Positions 45,179-57,456 of a DNA stretch of 64,000 nucleotides are shown in pieces. The translations under genes and the position numbers were made by a program. Every line of letters starts with the position of its first letter. Positions within the stretch are counted from its first letter, which is position 1. The stretch is taken from assembly GCF_933775445.1 (NCBI RefSeq), contig NC_065873.1, positions 23,064,001 through 23,128,000 on the forward strand, in the 5' to 3' direction. The DNA comes from Argentina anserina (taxonomy: Eukaryota; Streptophyta; Magnoliopsida; Rosales; Rosaceae). The notes beneath the pieces are model-generated. The model was not told the origin of the DNA. It did no database searches and worked only from the letters and a program-made list of their open reading frames with translations.

Positions 45179-45539
45179 TAAGAATTTGTCAGCATTTCCC
45201 TAACTATAGATACTGTTGCTTGTAAGAATTGTTTTACGCTTTGGCATTGTACCGAGAGACCTCATAAATCGCTGCAGAGTAATTTCTATTTTCGTTTTCT
45301 CCAATCTCCATTTTTGAGCTTACTCAAGCTTCATACGGTTAGCTATTGCTACTCAAGAACTAATGCATGACTATCATGATAAATAAATATGTTCCGCTAA
45401 GAACTCGTAACTCTTGAATCGGTTCGATCTGAGGGAGGAATCTATACATTCTATCTCAATCTTCATTAATTACCTGATATTTGTTAACGAATATTACATA
45501 CCTGCACCTCTTAATGCATTGATATAAGAAAATGAGCCA
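45179..45539. other. 3' flank of the TNL
   Basis: Presumed 3' UTR and spacer; no gene or repeat seen. Confidence 0.4.
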
Positions 45540-48003
45540 AAAGGGGAAATATCGCAAGGACAACTTGGAATCCCATTCATACAGCTCTATACACAACTAC
45601 AATGACAAGTGTTCCAGTCCATTCAAAGCTGAGTGCATACTTAATTCTCAGAAAAAATAAAGAGTGCATACTTTAGGCATATTGATCATTTCATTATAAC
45701 GATTTAATACTTGTATAAATTACAACTGGTGGTTCCATTTCTACAAATTCCAAACCTATAAATCCTAGATCAGAGTGTCATTTTGAGCAAGCTGGTGAAG
45801 TGCTGCATGCTGCCAACTTTCGTCTTTAGGCAACCTCATTAGTCTATCCTGCCAGAGAGTATCAATGGGGATGATACCAACAGGCAACAGTTAGTCTTGT
45901 CATGACTAGTCAGAATTTGGTGCGTTGTGGTCTCTAATTTCACTATCCCGTAAAACTTTTACTTTAGCGGCATAGCGATAATATTCATGGATTTATTGAA
46001 ATTGAAAAGCAAACGAAGAAGAACGAAGGAAACGCAGAGAGAATTATGGACTACATTGTGAACAAATTGATTGGAAAGTGTTGGATTATAAGAGTACATA
46101 TAGCACTGAAATAATGAAATTACATGACTACCCTTCTCTAATATACTATGTAATCCTAATACATAGGACCTCGCTCTGACATATAACTACGCGCAAACAA
46201 TTTTGATCAACGTCCAATAAAACCCTTTTGAATTAAATAATTTTATCAATCCATTAGCCTAACACTTTTAATCATATTCTAATAGAACTTGTTCATTTTA
46301 TGAATTAGGTTGATTAGTTGGTCTATTGATGTGCTCATATTATACTATTTTTCTATGCATCATATATTTAGTTTATATGTCTAATTCTCTAATTTATGAT
46401 TGATTTATGTTATTTTAGAGTGTTTATAGGTATGTGTTAAAGAGATAAGAAAATAGGCTAAAATGAGCTAATAAAGATTAAATGGCAATTATATTCTTCA
46501 TTGTCAGAATCTGCATGTGCAGAACATCCAACTTTTCTGACATTCTGAGAGAGTTCTAGATCAAATCAGACTATGAGCATTATACCATTGGAATGATACG
46601 AATGTCTGTTTTCTGTAGGATTTTACAGATCTTAATTTCGATACTCTGAAAGAAAGTTATGATCGTTTGAGTGACGAGAGGTCAGAGCTGAAACCTATCC
46701 GAGTTCACTAGCATTCATGGAGAACTCAAGTTTCATGGCACAAATGCATCAATTTTTTGTACATCAAGGTCAATGATTCAGATGAAGATGCAAATAGTAC
46801 ATGAATTCTTACGTTTACATGAGATATTTCAAGGTTTTCCTATTCCATATCAAGATAGGAGTCTCAAACCAAGTCTTACAAGGAAATTGAAGCCAAAGAT
46901 GAGCAATAATCTTCCCTATATAAAGGAGAACGTATTTCATATGAGATGAGGTCTCGAGAGCACAATGTAGACACCAAACAAGCAGAGACCATTCGTTCAT
47001 CTTCACTATTCTATTCTTTTATGTTTTTGCTATGTTTTTCTTAGTCGTACTTTGTTAAACCTTCTTCTAAGGTTAGGATGATGCCCTATCATGATTGTTT
47101 ATGTAGTTTGATGTTTTATTGATGGATTTATAGTTTCTTTATGATGAATTCTTGGTCATTATTTGAATTAATGCTTTATGTTTAAGTTCTTTGATTGATC
47201 ACCTTAGGGATTTGCATATAGTAATTTGAAGATAAATTTAAAGAAAAGATGCAATATAATTTATGTAGCTTCTTGTGATTTAGTGTGGTGAATTACATTG
47301 TTACTTGAGAGAGAATAATGGTTAGCTTGATTTCCTTGTTTTCTAGAACGTAATGAGTTCTGCATGTTAAATTTATACCTGAGAAGGATATACTGCATGG
47401 TTAGGATATACAACCTTTGCCCGAGAGGGAGAGCATCATACACTTAAGGAAAACTATGATCTAGAGTACCTGAGAAAGACATAGATACGGGAATTGGCAT
47501 CTAGAGAGATGAAAAGAATTCATTAGTTACATTGATACATAAATATGATTGTTAGTGGTTGATTCTAATACCTTAGGTTCTATCTTGTTTGCTTATTCCT
47601 TTAACTCTAGTATCATTTGTTATTTGAAAACCCAAAAACTATATCTTCTTTTTGTTATTTGTTTTTGTGTTCTTAGGTTAGATCAATTAAGTTAGAATTT
47701 AACCGATTCTCAATTTTTAGTTGGAACGACCTCGAAAATTTGAATAGCTAACGACGATTCGTGCGCTTGCGAGTTTTAAATTAAATTTCCCAACATGTTT
47801 TTGGCGCCGTTGCACAACTTTGATGTTTTTGAAATTCCAATGGTTAACTGGTTTCAACCTTGTTAAAAAAATCATGTTAAACTAATACATTCCCCGCATA
47901 GATTTAGATTGAATCAACCCTAACCCCAAGGGCTAGATAACAAGCACAAAAATACAAGCCTGAACAATGAATTCGTATTTTTTTTTTGACAAATGAAAAC
48001 TGT
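45540..48003 (+). pseudogene. Second copy of the receptor-kinase upstream region, with insertions
   Basis: Matches 1985-2770 in order and orientation: 45540-45960, about 46165-46330 and 47845-48003. It is interrupted at about 45960-46165 by unidentified DNA and at 46327-47840 by an LTR fragment. At about 48004 the kinase-upstream match stops and TIR-exon sequence begins at once, so the kinase coding region is missing here. Confidence 0.8.
46327..47840 (+). mobile_element. LTR plus primer-binding-site remnant of an LTR retrotransposon
   Basis: A block of about 1.47 kb begins TGATGTGCTC and ends CCCAACA at 47795. It is followed by TGTTTTTGGCGCCGTTGC, the sequence that often follows the 5' LTR of plant LTR elements. 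Only about 45 bp of internal sequence remain, so this is a truncated copy. Coding frames inside look random. Confidence 0.7.
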
Positions 48004-48007
48004 TCCC

Positions 48008-48126
48008 TATGCAGAAGCATTTGTAAAACATGAACAAAGCTTCAAGAACAAGGACATACTGCTTATTTGGAAGGATGCTTTGTCAGTTGCGGCCGCTCTA
48101 TATGGGTATCATATACAAAAATATAG
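48008..48126 (+). pseudogene. TIR exon fragment (copy B)
   Basis: Reads YAEAFVKHEQSFKN and LLIWKDALSVAAALYGYH, closely matching 19222-19341, and ends at the same donor (ATAG|GTAATA). The first two thirds of the TIR are absent; the left side is fused to receptor-kinase upstream sequence. Confidence 0.85.
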
Positions 48127-48623
48127 GTAATATATATATATATATATATATATCAATAATTTAGTTCATTTTCATAAATGTCATTAACTTCTGTTTTTTT
48201 TTTTATAATTAAAACGTCAACTCATTTGTATTTCAGCAAGCAGAACCAAAATAATACACCCAAATGACAACAATAAGAGTTATATCTTCTAACTCAAATA
48301 AACTACATATTCCTAAGTAAAACTAGCCAACAATTAGCTATTCCTAGGTAAAATTAGCCAATAAAAGTCAACATTTACCCACCTTTTCATAGTTATGAAG
48401 TAAAAACTAACATGATACATATAATGTAGAAAACATGAATAAATTTTAACAATCACACCATTGTACCACTATGACACATTTCAAATTATGCTTGTTTAGC
48501 AGAGGGAGCTCGCCCCTGCTCTGTTGAATTACCTTCTACGGAGACACCTACTGGGTCTTGGTCCCCCACTTCCATTAGTGCCACCATTAGAGCCTCTGGC
48601 CGGGCCACAAGAGACTAAAGAGC

Positions 48624-48809
48624 TATGAAGCACGGATACAGACACGATTTGATACGTTGATACGATATATTAAAATTTTTTTGGACACGGACACGTAGTG
48701 GACACGCTAATTAAATATTATTTTAATATATATAAATATAAAAATACCTAATAGAAAATTTATTGAAACATACTATATTTAATTAATACATATATTCTTG
48801 GGCATACAT

Positions 48810-48844
<35 letters not shown>

Positions 48845-49612
48845 TAATAGAAAATAGGGCCATGTGAGGGATGTACGGGCAGCAGTTGGATAAGCTTTAG
48901 TCAAATTACACGGCCAAGATTAAGTCACCATGATTTACTCCAACTTGCAGACTTTCTAATTTCCTCTCGTTTCAGTTCTCATCCAAATCGCATCTGATCA
49001 ATTCATTCAATTCTCTATGAATCAAGCATGTTTTCATTTGGCAGGAAGTAATCCATGAGGTAACAATCTATTCATACCAATAGTGACAGCAATTCTTTGT
49101 GTCAGCTGAACAATTATACCTTGATTTCTCCATTAGTTTCAACCATTTCAAACTTACCCAGAAACCTCAACCTTTTTTGTACCCATTCCCAATCGACCCT
49201 AACTTATAACCTAGCCGTTGAACTCCTATAACCCAAAAGTCCCTAACCATTCCAAGCAAAATCACTGTATAAATGTATAATTTTTGTTCCAGATGGAGGA
49301 GTAAGGTAAAAGTGAGCGGTTATAGGAACATGTTCAGTTGGGTGTGAAGAAATTCAATCCCCTTTCTTTGTTTTGTATCCAATGTGTTCGATTGGGCATG
49401 AAGGAACATCGCTATGCTGATCTGAAGAGAGAAGAGAACCCAGCAAGAGTATCTCATGTCCTTGGCGTGTCTATTTAGGATAAAGACGTGTCTAAGCCGT
49501 GTCCGACCAACAGCCGCGTATCCGTGCGTATTTCAACGTGTCCAAGCGTATTCGTGTCCGTATCCGTATCGGACACGCGATACGTGACTAGCCTACCGTG
49601 TCCATGCTTCTT
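48624..49612. mobile_element. Terminal-inverted-repeat element in the LINE remnant
   Basis: GAAGCACGGATACAGACACG on the left pairs with the inverse of the right end (CCGTGTCCATGCTTC), with further CGGACACG words at both ends. A (TA)n run lies at 48811-48842. AGCT appears at both borders, too short to define the target duplication. Superfamily undetermined. Confidence 0.55.
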
Positions 49613-49819
49613 AGCTGAGGAGGAATGGATGACCCAACTTTAGTCTTCTTCTTCTTCTTAAAAGCTAACTTCTTGCCATAAACTTTTGTTGTGCTAGTAC
49701 CGCCCTTGAAGATCCGGTCAGGGTTAGCCGCCTTATCAAACTGGAACAAAAAATGCTCCTCGGCAACATGGACACTCAAGCCTTGCCAAAGACGCCATAT
49801 GGAGGAGATAGAACCCTTG

Positions 49820-52812
49820 TGTAACGACCCCAAAATTTCGAGCTTAAAAACTCAAAATTTCAAAGTCGAAAAACACCAAAACAATCCTAACGAAACGAAA
49901 TAGTTTTAAATGCACAGCGAATCATTACTGAGTTCACAATACAACTCATACAACCAATTATTACAAACCAAATTTATAATTCAACATTACATAAAATGGA
50001 AATGTAATAATCCTCACAAACTCTCACAAAACTCACAAATAAAACCTCACAAGTTCTCACACACAAATCCGCACTAGAAATCTCACCACAAGCAGGATAG
50101 TGAACAACTTCGAGTCTCCGGAGTCGTCTCTCAATCTCCACTAATCGACACCTGCGGAATTATCCCCTACACCATCGAATCGGTGCACCGGGATTGTAAA
50201 CACAAACCCGGTAAGCTTATAGCTCGTATGAGTAAAATGAAAATATAACTCGCATATCAATATATACGAAAATCCACAAATCAACAAATATAAATGCACT
50301 CATGAGTCAATGGACGGCCCATCTGGTTGTCCCATAAATATATGAAATGAAGTGCTCATGAGAAGTTGGGCAACCCTTCTGGTTACCCAATTACATTTAT
50401 AATACGGGTACTAATGAACGCTGCTACACATCTGTTACCCCTCACGTAGTACACCGTCGATATTGGGCAACCACTTGCTACCCAACATCCAAAATATGAG
50501 TACTCATGAGCCGATAACCACCCGTTACCTCACATGCAGTACTCCGGCAGACAGACTAGAGCTCTAACTGTATCGTAACTTTCGCCCGGCCAAAGGCTAG
50601 GTTCCGACTTGCCAAACACGTACAATAATCACACCTCATATTGTACCAAAATCAAGTCCGAAGACAAATCAACATTTTAACAATCTCCATTTTAAAATCA
50701 TGTACAATAATCTCACCTCATATTGTACAAATCAAAAATCACATGCTCGATATATAAATTTCGTCATCAAAATGACATCATCACGATAAAATCATAACAG
50801 TATATTATATAACAAACTATATATATATGTACCTATTTACCATTTATACAATATATATATAATCCGTTATATCATATACATGTCATATTTCATAAACACG
50901 TCCGAAGACAAAACGTTTATCAAACACCATGTTAAAACCACGTACAATAATCACACCTCATATTATACAAATTAAATCACTTGCTCATTATATAATTATC
51001 GTCATCGAAATCACCAATTCATATTGAATTCATAACAGTAAATAATATAGCGAACTATATATATATATGTACTTCTTACCATTTATACAGTATATATGTA
51101 ATCCACTATATCGTATACATGTTGTAATTCATTATTAAAAACTCTTGAAAAATCTTGAATCTCCGCAAGGGTAGATTTGTAAATATGTGAGATTTTACTC
51201 ATCTTATCAACTCGAGCGTAATTCCATAATTTCCGAAGATAATTCATTTCCTGGATTTATTGATGACCTTGAAAAGATAAGAAAAGAATTTAGAAACGTT
51301 TCATAGACCTTTAAATGCCGAAACAGTAATAATCTGTTTACTGTTCAGCAATTTCTGGTTTTACGAATTTACTGTTCACCGAGTACTATTCACTGTATAC
51401 TATTCATGTATTTACTATTCATGTATTACTGTACCAATACACATTCATTACGTATTCATGTACGAGTACATACTGTTTACGTATTTCTGTACGTACTAAT
51501 ACTATTCAAATGTAAATACTGTCTCAGTAAATAATAATTATTGAATTACCCTTTTGAAATTATTTTTTACATTTACTGAAAGTAATTTACATTTACTGTA
51601 CGTAAATTACTTTTACATTCACCGTACGTAAAAATAAAATTTTACTATTTATTGTGTCGGAGTTACTGTTCACGCGCCGCAGCACGTGGCGGCGCGTGGG
51701 GTGCACGTGGCGGCGCGTGGGGTGCACGCGCCACCTCCGATAGGCCGCGCATGGTGCTCACGCGCCACTCACTGTGGCAGCGCGTGGGGCACATTCGCCG
51801 AGCCTAAAGCCGGCGCGTAGCACGCCACCGCCGCCCTATTTCTCTCCTTTATCTTCCTCCTCCACCCTGCACGGCCCAAGGCCACCCCCACACTACCTCA
51901 CGCTCTCACACGCGCCGCTTAAGGCGGCGGTGTTCAACACATCCACTCTCTCCTCCGATCGCCACAATTTGAACCAAAAACAACAACAATCCATTCACAA
52001 CAATCAATCTATACTAACCCTCACCTCAATCCGACCCTTGGACCGTCAGATCATCGTCAGAGAGCTCGAGATGCCGGCGGCTTTGCAGTTGAGAAGTGGC
52101 GGTGCCTATCGCGATTTTCGATCTCCAATCTTGTCACAGGAGGCACTAGGGGCAAGGAGAGGTGGTGGTGGTGCAGTCCCTATGCTCTGGTCTCACCGGC
52201 GAAGTGCTTGGACGACGTGAGAAGTCGCGAGGCTTTGGGATGTCGCGTGGGAGTTTATGGCGGCGAGGTGAGGAGCGTCGTGCATGAGGGTCGCTTGCGG
52301 TGAGGCTTGCGAGGGTCGAGGATGTGGCGGTGCCTGCCACGGAGGGCTGGGCGGCGAGATCGCCGGTGAGGGTTTTTCAGGGGGGGGGGGGAGGGAGACT
52401 CGGGGAGGGTGAGAGAGAAGGAGGGAGGCGCGGGGTGAATGAAGAAGTGGGTTTCTGAAAATGGAAACCCTACTTCACAAAGTTTCCTTTTATACCCCCT
52501 CTAAAATCGGAAACTAACTTCCGTCGTTAATAACTTTTACGTACGACGTCCGATTCGAACGCGTGACACGTCCACGAACTCGTATCGACGAGCTCTACAA
52601 CTTTCGTGAAGGAAGTTTTCACAATTGAGCGACGGAATAAAAGTCGATATATATGTTGTGGTAATGTTACGTTTTTCTAATTAAACGTTCCGAGAACGTT
52701 TCCGTTTTCGTTTCATAAATTCGCAAACAATCAAATTCATTTTAATTGAATTTCAAAACTTTATAGAATTCAAATCAAACCAAATATTGTTTTGAAAAAT
52801 AGGGTTATTACA
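49820..52812 (-). mobile_element. Solo-LTR-like element, copy 2
   Basis: 2993 bp, same ends as copy 1. Flanks CCTTG and GCTTG agree at 4 of 5 positions. Minus-strand TATA box (GGTATAAAAGG) at about 52487-52499, 316 bp from the right end. It interrupts the LINE ORF1 frame. The open frame at 51774-52220 begins M-A-A-R-G and resembles a frame in copies 1 and 4. Confidence 0.8.
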
Positions 52813-53281
52813 GCTTGAAGCCCATATACCGAGCCTTAGGGTGAGCAGTCGACCAATGAGGTAGGTGTGTCGTGATGCTGTTACCGCACAACCTACAGGG
52901 CTAAGAACCACCCGCGCCGAATCAGCAGAGCGCACTAGAAGGCCACCACTGCAGGAGACAAAAACATTGGAAATGGGAGATTGGTTTTGATTGGCCATAG
53001 CCGATAGGTGAGGAAGATTTTGTCGAATTTCTCATAAACCCTAATGGCTAGGGGTTAGATTGGCCATAGCCGATAGGTGAGGAAGATTTTGTCGAATTTC
53101 TCATAAACCCTAATGGCTAGGGTTGGAAGAAAACGATAGGGAGATAGCAACGCACTTATTAATTTAGTCAACTTCTAACTTTTATTTTAGCTTCTGCTTT
53201 TATTAAAATCGATTATAAGAATTAGTTATGAATTATCCCATACTAATTTACATACATATTTTTGTTCACCATTTATGCTAG

Positions 53282-53407
53282 TCTTGAGTCTGCATTTGTT
53301 TATACGATATTGTCAACGAAGTTTGGAAGAAATTGAATGGTATCTCGTCAACTAAGTAGAGAGGCCTCTTTGGGATTGAAAGCGGATTGGCGAGTGTGAA
53401 TGCATCC
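53282..53407 (+). pseudogene. NBS exon start (copy B), fused to kinase-tail sequence
   Basis: After acceptor TATGCTAG the sequence parallels 19518-19625: SAFVYTI, then a shift, then KKLNGISST, and ends GGATTGGCGAGTGTG. That is the same breakpoint as in the copy at 19.6 kb, after which the match is to the receptor kinase. Confidence 0.8.
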
Positions 53408-53424
53408 TAAAGTAGTGAGTATTT

Positions 53425-54457
53425 TTTTTAGAATAAAATAGTTCCATTAACCAGCCAGAAGGCACATTCATCATAAGTTGTCATGAACCTAAGTAATATA
53501 GGTGGTAACAATGCCATCGGAACAAGTATCAATCCTATGATAAGTAACATTCATTAAAAATTACACACAAATAAACATAAACTACCAATGATGAACCACA
53601 CAATTTATTAAACCCCTATAGAATATACTATCGTCACCTAGAATTTCAATTGGTGTGCAACAAATAGTATCCAGAGTAAAATAAACAGGATTCACCCCCC
53701 CCCAGCATAGCTTAGGTGAGGGACACTAAGACCAAACGACCCCCGACCCCTTGTTAGGGCTAAACACCTCCATTTTTGAAATTCAGCCAAGACCTAATTC
53801 CAAAACAGAAGTAACTACAGTGGGTGATAAAACCAGTAAGATCCCAATAAGGGGTTATAGGGTTAAAGCCCACAACAACAAGATCAACCTTATTAAGAAC
53901 CACAAAACGCACAAATAGAAAGCAAAGTTGAGACCTTGCAGAATTGGGCCATCGAGTGATCCAAACAACTCACATAGCTTTACTATAGTAGCACTAATGC
54001 CGTACCACCCTCGTCGTCGAGCTACACCACCGCGCCCACTGCGCTCCACGTCACCACAAACCTCTCTTGCCGATCTAAGTTCATGAAAGCACAACATCAC
54101 TAAAGAAAACCTCGTGCCACCAAGCTGCCGCTCACTCAATCCATCAATGTACCGTCATCAAGCCTCAAACCCTATGCAACCCAGCAAACACCCTATAAGC
54201 ATCGAACACCAGAAGGACCCTCTGCAAAAAACCTCGAGTAAAACACCCCTATCAATGGAATTCCCGGTTGTAAGAACAATTATCCCGTCTGGTAGCGACC
54301 CATGAATGTCAGGGAGGTTAGAAAACCCCAACCCGACAATAAGGTGCAGCCAGACATGGGATGAGATTTACTGGGAAGGACTGCTTTAGAGCAAGGTTTG
54401 AGAGAAAACCATAGTGGGGCTGGTGAAAGTTTATAGTTAAGAGTAAAATAATTGTCC
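53425..54457 (-). mobile_element. Retroposon with ~16-bp target duplication
   Basis: A T-run at the left edge is a poly(A) tail on the minus strand. The flanks AAAGTAGTGAGTATTT (left) and AAAGCAGCGAGTATTT (right) agree at 14 of 16 positions, typical of target-primed reverse transcription. Origin unknown: LINE fragment, SINE or processed transcript. Confidence 0.65.
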
Positions 54458-54460
54458 AAA

Positions 54461-54582
54461 GCAGCGAGTATTTGATGAGACATTGAAGGAGGAAAGACCA
54501 AAGAGAGTCATGTCCGGTGAAGTTTGTCAATGTAGGGATTATGCACTCCAGCCTCCATGTTATGGTGGTTTTTAGGCCTCTA
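54461..54582 (+). pseudogene. Receptor-kinase tail fragment (copy B)
   Basis: Reads approximately VFDETLKEERPKRVM, then FVNVGI in a shifted frame and AHVMVV, matching 4868-4970 of the intact kinase. Truncated on the right by a hAT remnant. Confidence 0.8.
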
Positions 54583-55080
54583 TAATGGCGGAAGCAGGAT
54601 TTGATTTTAGGAGGGTTCATATATAATGTATTGAATCAATTTTCATAAGTTGAAAATCAAAAGCACTAATATAACAATATTTTAAAACTATATTCGATAA
54701 CTAATAATCCAACAATTCAAAATAAAGTTAAATTCAAAATTCATAAAAGTTCAATAAAATACAATATCAAATTAGTCATATATATCAAAATAAAATTCGG
54801 TGTTCTTGCATGTCTCGAAAGTCATCTATTATTGAGTCAATGTCGAACTTTTTTACAATTTCTTTCTCAATGTACATCAATTCTATTTTCGACTAACTGA
54901 TATACGCTATCAATCTTGAATGAACTTATTTCACTAGGATCTAAAGCTGAACTCAAGATAAGTAGCTCAACATAATGTTCATTAAACCGGCAATTCAACT
55001 CTTGCCATTGAGAATCAATGACAACATTAAATATATTTAACTAAGCTAGTTAGATTGCTTGACCTTGGAGGAACTCATAA
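54583..55080 (-). mobile_element. hAT transposase remnant, same family as 27937-31820
   Basis: Left end ATGGCGGAAGCAGGATTTG...GGAGGGTTC resembles the hAT terminus at 27937. The minus strand near 55040-54900 reads NVVIDSQWQELNCRFNEHYV, parallel to TAVIDMQLQELNDHFTE in the larger transposase. Heavily decayed. Confidence 0.65.
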
Positions 55081-55637
55081 GTATATGAACCTTATGCTAA
55101 TAACGATGAGGCCAATTAGATTTAAGAGGAGGCCAATTAGATTTCATGACAAATTGACCAAAAGTAATTTGTATTTTCACCATTTTAGCACAACAGTGTT
55201 CATCATTATGTGGTGATAGAGTGATGTGGCTATTGGGTAAGGTGTGGGGTGTGTGGTTTGGTGCTGGTGGGGGTGTTCAACTTCTATAAGTTTGTGAGCC
55301 ATATACCTCTAGCCTGAATATGGTTCCACCCTATGATCATTTACCTGCAAAGTTCTATCTTTTGCGATTAAGCAATAGATCTCGCTTCAAAGTTCAAACT
55401 GCTACTTTAGATCAGAGAACCCCATGTTTAACCTGGCTTTCATACTGAATCCCAGCACGTAATCAGTACTGATTCACTTGCAGATTCCCTTGAATAATAG
55501 CACCACCGTTGGTACTGCAGCACTGCTGCCTCTTTCCTCTATTATATATATCTTTGTAAAGATCTGAATGTATACAGCCAATAATGGAATAAACTAACTG
55601 CAGGCTTGTTTATGATTATGGTTTGCAGGTTATTAAT
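55081..55637 (+). promoter_or_regulatory. 5' flank of the third TNL copy
   Basis: No gene. The end, TTTGCAG|GTTATTAATATG, matches the leader-intron acceptor of the intact TNL. Upstream sequence likely holds the old leader intron. Confidence 0.4.
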
Positions 55638-57456
55638 ATGGCTTCTTCTTCTGCTGCGGCTGATCATGTTCTCCCTCGAGACAAGTATGATGTCTTTCTT
55701 AGTTTTAGAGGTCCAGACATGCGCCATAAATTTACCAGTCATCTCTTTGCTGCTTTAAAGGTGAGGAAAGTTGATACTTACGTGGATGATAGACTTGTAA
55801 CGACCCCAAAATTTCAAGTTTAAAAACTCAAAATTTAAAGTCGCTAAACACCAAACAATCTCAATAAAATCGAAATCATTTAAAATGTCACAGCGGATCA
55901 TTACTGAGTTCTCAATACAACTAAGACAAACCAATTATTACAAACCAAATTTATAATCCATACATAAAATGGAAATGTAATAATCCTTACAATCACTCAC
56001 AAATCTCACAAATAAAACCACACCAATTCTCACACACAAATCTACGCTAAAAACCTCACCACAAGTAGGATACGAACGACTTCGAGCATCCAGAGTTGTC
56101 ACTCAATCTCCACTAATCAACACATGCAGAATTATTCCCTACACCATTGGATTGATGCACCGGGATTGTAAACACAAACTCGGTATGCTTATAGCTCGTA
56201 TGAGTAAAATGAAAATATAATCGCATATCAATATATACGAAAAATCACAAATCATCAAATATAAATGCACTCATGAGTCAATGGACGGCCCATCTGGTCG
56301 TCCCAAGAAATATGAAATAAAACGCTCATGAGAAATTAAGTAACCCTTCTGGTTACCCAAATGCATTTATATTACGGGTACCAAGAACGCTGGTACACAT
56401 CTGTTACCCCTCTCGTAATACACCGCCGATATTGGATAGCCACCCGCTACCCAACATCCAAAACAATTTGAGTACCCATGAGCAGATAACCACCCGTTAC
56501 CTCACATGCAGTACTAAGGCAGACAGACTAGAGCTCTAACTGTATCGTAACTTTCGCCCGGCCAAAGGCTAGGTTTCGACTTGCCAAACACGTACAATAA
56601 TCTCACATCATATTGTACCAAACATCAGGTCCGAAGACAAATCACATTTTAACAATCTCAATGTTAAAAATCACGTACAATAATCTCACATCATATTGTA
56701 CGAATCAAAATCACATGCTCGATATATCTTGTCATCAAAATGACATCATCACAATAAAATCATAACAGTATATTATATAGCAAACTATATATATATATAT
56801 ATATATTTATTTACCATTTATACGATATATATATATAATCCATTATATCTTATACATGTCATAATTTATAAACACGTCCGAAGACAAAACGTTTAACAAT
56901 CTCCATATTAAACTCACATGCTTGTCATCGAATTGACCTAATTCAGATGAATTCATAACAGTATATAATATAGCAAATTATATATATATGTACTTATTAC
57001 CATTTATACAATATATATAGAATCCATTATATTGTATACATGTCGTATTTCAATATTAAAAACTCTTGCAAATATCTTAGAATCACCGCAAGGGTAGATT
57101 CGTAAATATGTGAGATTTTACTCACCTTATCGAGTCGAGCGTAATTCCACAATTTTCGAAGATAATTCATTTCCTTGCTTTATAGATCACCTTGAAAAGA
57201 TAAGAAAAGAATTTAGAAACGTTTCGTAAACCTTTAAATGCCGAAACAGTAATAATCGATTACTGTTCAGCAATTTTAGGTTTTACGAATTTACTGTTCA
57301 CCGTTACTATCCAGTGTTACTATTCAAGGTTACTGTTCACTGGTACTATTCACGTATTAATGTACAAATACATATCCAATACGTATCGTTATACGAGTAC
57401 ATACTGTTTATGTATTTCTGTACGTATAAATACTATTCAAATGTACGTACTGTCTC

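Larger units (their letters stand above)
48193..53150 (-). mobile_element. LINE remnant (ORF1 only) inserted in the TNL-fragment intron, itself broken by two insertions
   Basis: The T-run at 48193-48205 is the poly(A) tail on the minus strand. A DUF4283-like segment (ISSIWRLWQGLSVHVAEEHF) is near 49800-49700 and a Lys run (FKKKKKTK) near 49640. The frame starting MANQNQSPISN ends at 52998 and leads into it across solo-LTR copy 2. A TIR element at about 48624-49612 splits the C-terminal part. A 69-bp tandem duplication lies in the leader (52990-53123). Possible target duplication around GTCA...ACTTCT on each side is weak. Confidence 0.65.
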
